Shown here: piece after piece, positions 61,201 to 64,000 of the stretch
Numbering within the stretch: position 1 is the stretch's first letter
How the letters are laid out: every line of letters begins with the position of its first letter
Source: Melampsora larici-populina 98AG31
Lineage: Eukaryota > Basidiomycota > Pucciniomycetes > Pucciniales > Melampsoraceae
DNA length: 64,000 nt
Direction of reading: 5' to 3'
NCBI RefSeq assembly: GCF_000204055.1
Contig: NW_006768797.1
Span: forward strand, 505,380 to 569,379
Program-made: the position numbers and the translations under genes
Notes under the pieces: generated by a model
The model's input: only the letters and a program-made list of their open reading frames with translations
The model's database searches: none
Told to the model about the DNA's origin: nothing

Positions 61201-63750
61201 TCGAGCAGATAAACGAAGTCGTCGGGTTCAATGGGACTGAGGTCGTGTGTGATCCAGATAGTTGTTTTTGAATGCCGCCATTGTCGGATTGCAGCTGCTA
61301 AAAGTGATTGAGAGACAAGATCGAGCGCAGAAACAGGCTCATCTAAAGCCATCATCACACAACATTGATTGTAAGCAACTGAGATATTTGAGGTGCAAGA
61401 TCTGGACATGCTTACCTAAAATCAAGACAGTAGGATCCCGGATATAAGCTCGAGCCAGCCCTAAGCGCTGAAGCTGACCACCACTCAGTGTAGCAAGACT
61501 ACCAGCGGAAGCGTCCCCAGACGTAGAGAAGGTAGTATCTTCAGTGGAGGCCGTCACTTCATCTTGCCCGGCTACCAAGCCCGAGAGACGACTGTCGTGA
61601 CCAGCTACGATGGTATCATAGCCATTCGGAAGTCCAGAGACAAACTCATGTAGGAGTGCAAATTTTGCCGCACTGGTGACCTCATCTCTGGACACAGACG
61701 AGGCTGGTCTCCGCGGACAAGCCCCCAAGGCGATGTTCTCGTGAATCGTGCCCGGTAAGAGGAATTGAGCCGCAAATGAGCCGAGAAAGAAACACTCGGT
61801 ACGCACCCAGTCCGGATCGAGTCCGCTAATCGGCCCAAGCTCGTCAGCGGTCACTGATCCCACATCAGGTGAGTAAAGCCCAAGCGCGAGGACGGCTACG
61901 GTCGACTTCCCGCTTCCGGATTCCCCCAAAACAAAAGTGAGGTCACCAGCTGGAAAAAACATTGAAACACCTTTGAGGATTGGTATAGGAGCAACAATCT
62001 GAGATGTCGTTGTATCGTGAGAGTCGGTCTCAGAGCTATTCGGGTAGGCGAAGTGAACGTTCTCGAATTCGAGTTGGCCCTGGAAATTCGTGGGAATTCG
62101 CTTACGGAGTGGGCGAAAGGGAGGAAGAACCGGATTGTTCGTGTAAGAAAAGATACGCGAGCCTATAGATTTGACTGATCTGATTATCTGAGATCCGCGT
62201 TCTTTTCCGATTCTCGATGAACTTTTGTTGACACTCATTTGGTAGCCATCGAGCGTGTGATGTTTTGTGGTGACCGAGGAAGGCATCGAGGGTCGAGGGC
62301 TATTAGGATAGGTCGCAATTGAATGTGCACGCTTGAGGGATGTAGACACCGGCCGATTGAGCTCACGCAGGGGTATAAGGCTAGGACGCCGCTTGCGACC
62401 ACCTCCAAACGGGCGAGGAGTCTCCAGAAGACTGAGAAGATCGAGTATAGCAGGTCTTGTACGCTCGAGTTGACCGAGCAAAGGAATGGCCATCTGCATA
62501 TGTGAGCTAGCTATTAAGGATGACCAAAAGACTGTGTTGACGTCACCAGGTGTGACTTGTCCGGTGAGAATTAAATGTGAGCCAAACCCAAAGCCTTGTA
62601 CAAACATCAGCAGTGCCAAAGAGTGAGTGGTGCCGAGCCGGAGGGCAAAAAGCAAAACAATATGATCGTAATTCTGGGAAAGTCGACGCGCAAGGCGATT
62701 CAGGTTCAAAAGCTCAAGTGGTTGTGCATTGAAAGCCTTGACAAGAGTGATAGTTCGAAGTACCCGGGTCAACTCGCCTGACAGAGCGGCTTCGAGGGTA
62801 TTTTGCAAAGCAACAAAGGGTGCAACCCGACTAGAAATGACAGCGGTGATGATAGCAATAAGAGGTATAGTTGAAAGGATGACCAGTGAGAGCTTGTAGG
62901 ATTTTGTGAAGGCCAAGATTACATTGACCAGGAAAGTGACCGAATACTGCAGTACAAGGCCAACGCGAGAGGATAAGGCGCTACGAACTTCGTCGGTTTC
63001 TCTGTGAGCAGAAACAATTGAAAACGTCAGGAGGAATTAAACTGATGCTATGATTTGAGAGGAAACAAGGTGATCAAAAATATCTGACCTTGCAAATCTG
63101 GACATCACACCGGCAGCGGCCGATGAAGTGGCTGAGTCTGATTCTGCCGACTCATTGGGTGGAGGCGAATGGAGTAGGCGATGTTGCGAGGTGCGCATTC
63201 CATTGTCAAACCAGCTAAGAGGTCGTGATGAGAGGGAATTGTAGAGTGCGGTTTGAAGTTGCTCGCAGACGCGTGCAGCATAGATTGACCACAATGCGTG
63301 ATTGAGCAAGCTTAGTAAACAGCTTCCGACGCCGATGAGTAGTAGTCGAAGGGACACTGAACCAATGGAAGAACGGAGAGTGTGTTTTGCAGATGAAGAA
63401 TCAAGCTCGCCACTAGATAGCGTGTAAAGCGTAAAGGCCTCGAAAGCTTCTCCAAGTAGAATGGTCATATAGGATGGCAAGAGACCAGATATTATGGAGC
63501 TGATAACACCTGGTATCAGCAGGAGAAAATAATCAAACTTGGTGGTGAAAGATAGGATCAATCCGAGTGCCGGAAAACGACTGAGGGGCGGATCAAGGCG
63601 CTCTTCATCCTCGCCAATCGATGTTGAAGGAAAGGGGACGGGTTCTACGCTAGGCAAATTGGACTGAATGGGAGACGTAGGCGCGGAGACGAGTGTAGAG
63701 GAGGTGGAGGAGTCCAATGGAAAGTTGACTTGACCTCTATGTCGAGGCAT
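58242..63750 (-). CDS. Full-size ABC transporter of the B family (STE6-like), 1652 aa
   Basis: Exons 63750-63089, 63001-61416, 61342-59856, 59754-59592, 59499-59377, 59305-59011 and 58884-58242 join in frame to 1652 aa in TMD-NBD-TMD-NBD order. NBD1: Walker A GESGSGKST near 580, signature LSGGQLQR near 730, Walker B LILDEP spanning intron 2, H-loop WITHDL. A long Ser/Arg/Pro-rich linker (about 830-1050) joins the halves. NBD2: Walker A GPSGSGKST at 1439-1447, a non-canonical signature LSSGESER near 1541, Walker B VVLDEP near 1567, H-loop LITHQM. The nearest well-known relatives are fungal STE6 peptide-pheromone exporters at the plasma membrane (family knowledge); mating-factor export is inference and multidrug transport is an alternative. 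It is longer than yeast Ste6 (1290 aa) because of N-terminal, intra-NBD1 and linker insertions. Confidence 0.9.
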
Positions 63751-64000
63751 AACTGATGGATCGATCGACTTGACAAAAAAAGGATTCCAAGTGGATGGAC
63801 GAATATATTTATATCAACACAACGAGAAGGAACAAGAACAAGACCAAGATATATGGGTGATTGTTATTGACCAGAAGATACGATATCCATCTAGTTTGAG
63901 TATTAGTTAGATGATGATCAAGGTAAATAATTAGAAAAAGTCGAGTGATTGGACATCCATCAGACTCAGAGGTTCAAAGTATCGGAAGCCATCCTCCTCA
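63751..64000 (-). promoter_or_regulatory. Upstream region of the ABC transporter gene
   Basis: 250 bp to the window edge. AT-rich, with a TATAAATATAT stretch in gene orientation near 63804-63814, about 55-65 bp upstream of the ATG. No other gene visible. Confidence 0.35.

Overview
The window looks like nuclear DNA of a basidiomycete fungus, most probably a rust (Pucciniales, Melampsora-like). The evidence is AT-rich spacers, intron-dense genes with many 55-100 nt GT-AG introns, fungal versions of conserved genes (PRP43, NAF1, a STE6-like ABC transporter) and a dense block of rust-type transposons. The species assignment is inference. No tRNA, rRNA or CRISPR array was seen.

Layout. 1-17.4 kb is a transposon block: a Ty1/copia gag-pol on the minus strand running off the left edge (1-3922) with its primer-binding site and an LTR; an unrecognised 499-aa protein (4724-6467); a PIF/Harbinger element bounded by 33-bp inverted repeats (7122-11716) with an intact transposase and a broken Myb/NAM-like partner; a CMC (CACTA/Plavaka-like) transposase of 1052 aa (12120-15417); and a decayed relative of the 499-aa protein (about 15627-16690, minus).

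17.8-25.7 kb holds host-type genes: a GCNA/SprT-like protease (17813-20441), a wax-synthase/MBOAT-like membrane acyltransferase (21518-23498) and an intradiol ring-cleavage dioxygenase (23987-25694, minus). 25.7-30.5 kb is gene-poor and carries an orphan copia-type primer-binding site and a 497-bp Tc1/mariner-type MITE.

30.5-64 kb is again genic: PRP43 helicase (minus) divergent from a MAPEG gene (33731-34740); a seven-segment membrane protein (36428-38256); a fungal_trans-domain regulator without a visible zinc cluster (39434-42504); a TB2/DP1 (REEP/HVA22)-like protein (43493-45027, minus); tandem secreted seven-bladed lactonases (45601-47050 and 48140-49606, minus); an 89-bp MITE; NAF1 (50379-53608); a secreted pepsin-fold protein that has lost its first catalytic Asp (54311-55940, minus); and a full-size STE6-type ABC exporter (58242-63750, minus).

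How they work together. PRP43 and NAF1 belong to splicing/ribosome biogenesis and H/ACA RNP assembly. The dioxygenase and lactonases suggest aromatic or lactone chemistry, but the lactonases have signal peptides and are 20 kb away, so one pathway is not shown. The secreted lactonases and pseudo-protease are candidate host-interface proteins. Exon models were built by hand from reading frame and GT-AG sites; those given with exact exon coordinates keep frame to the stop, but none was checked against transcripts.
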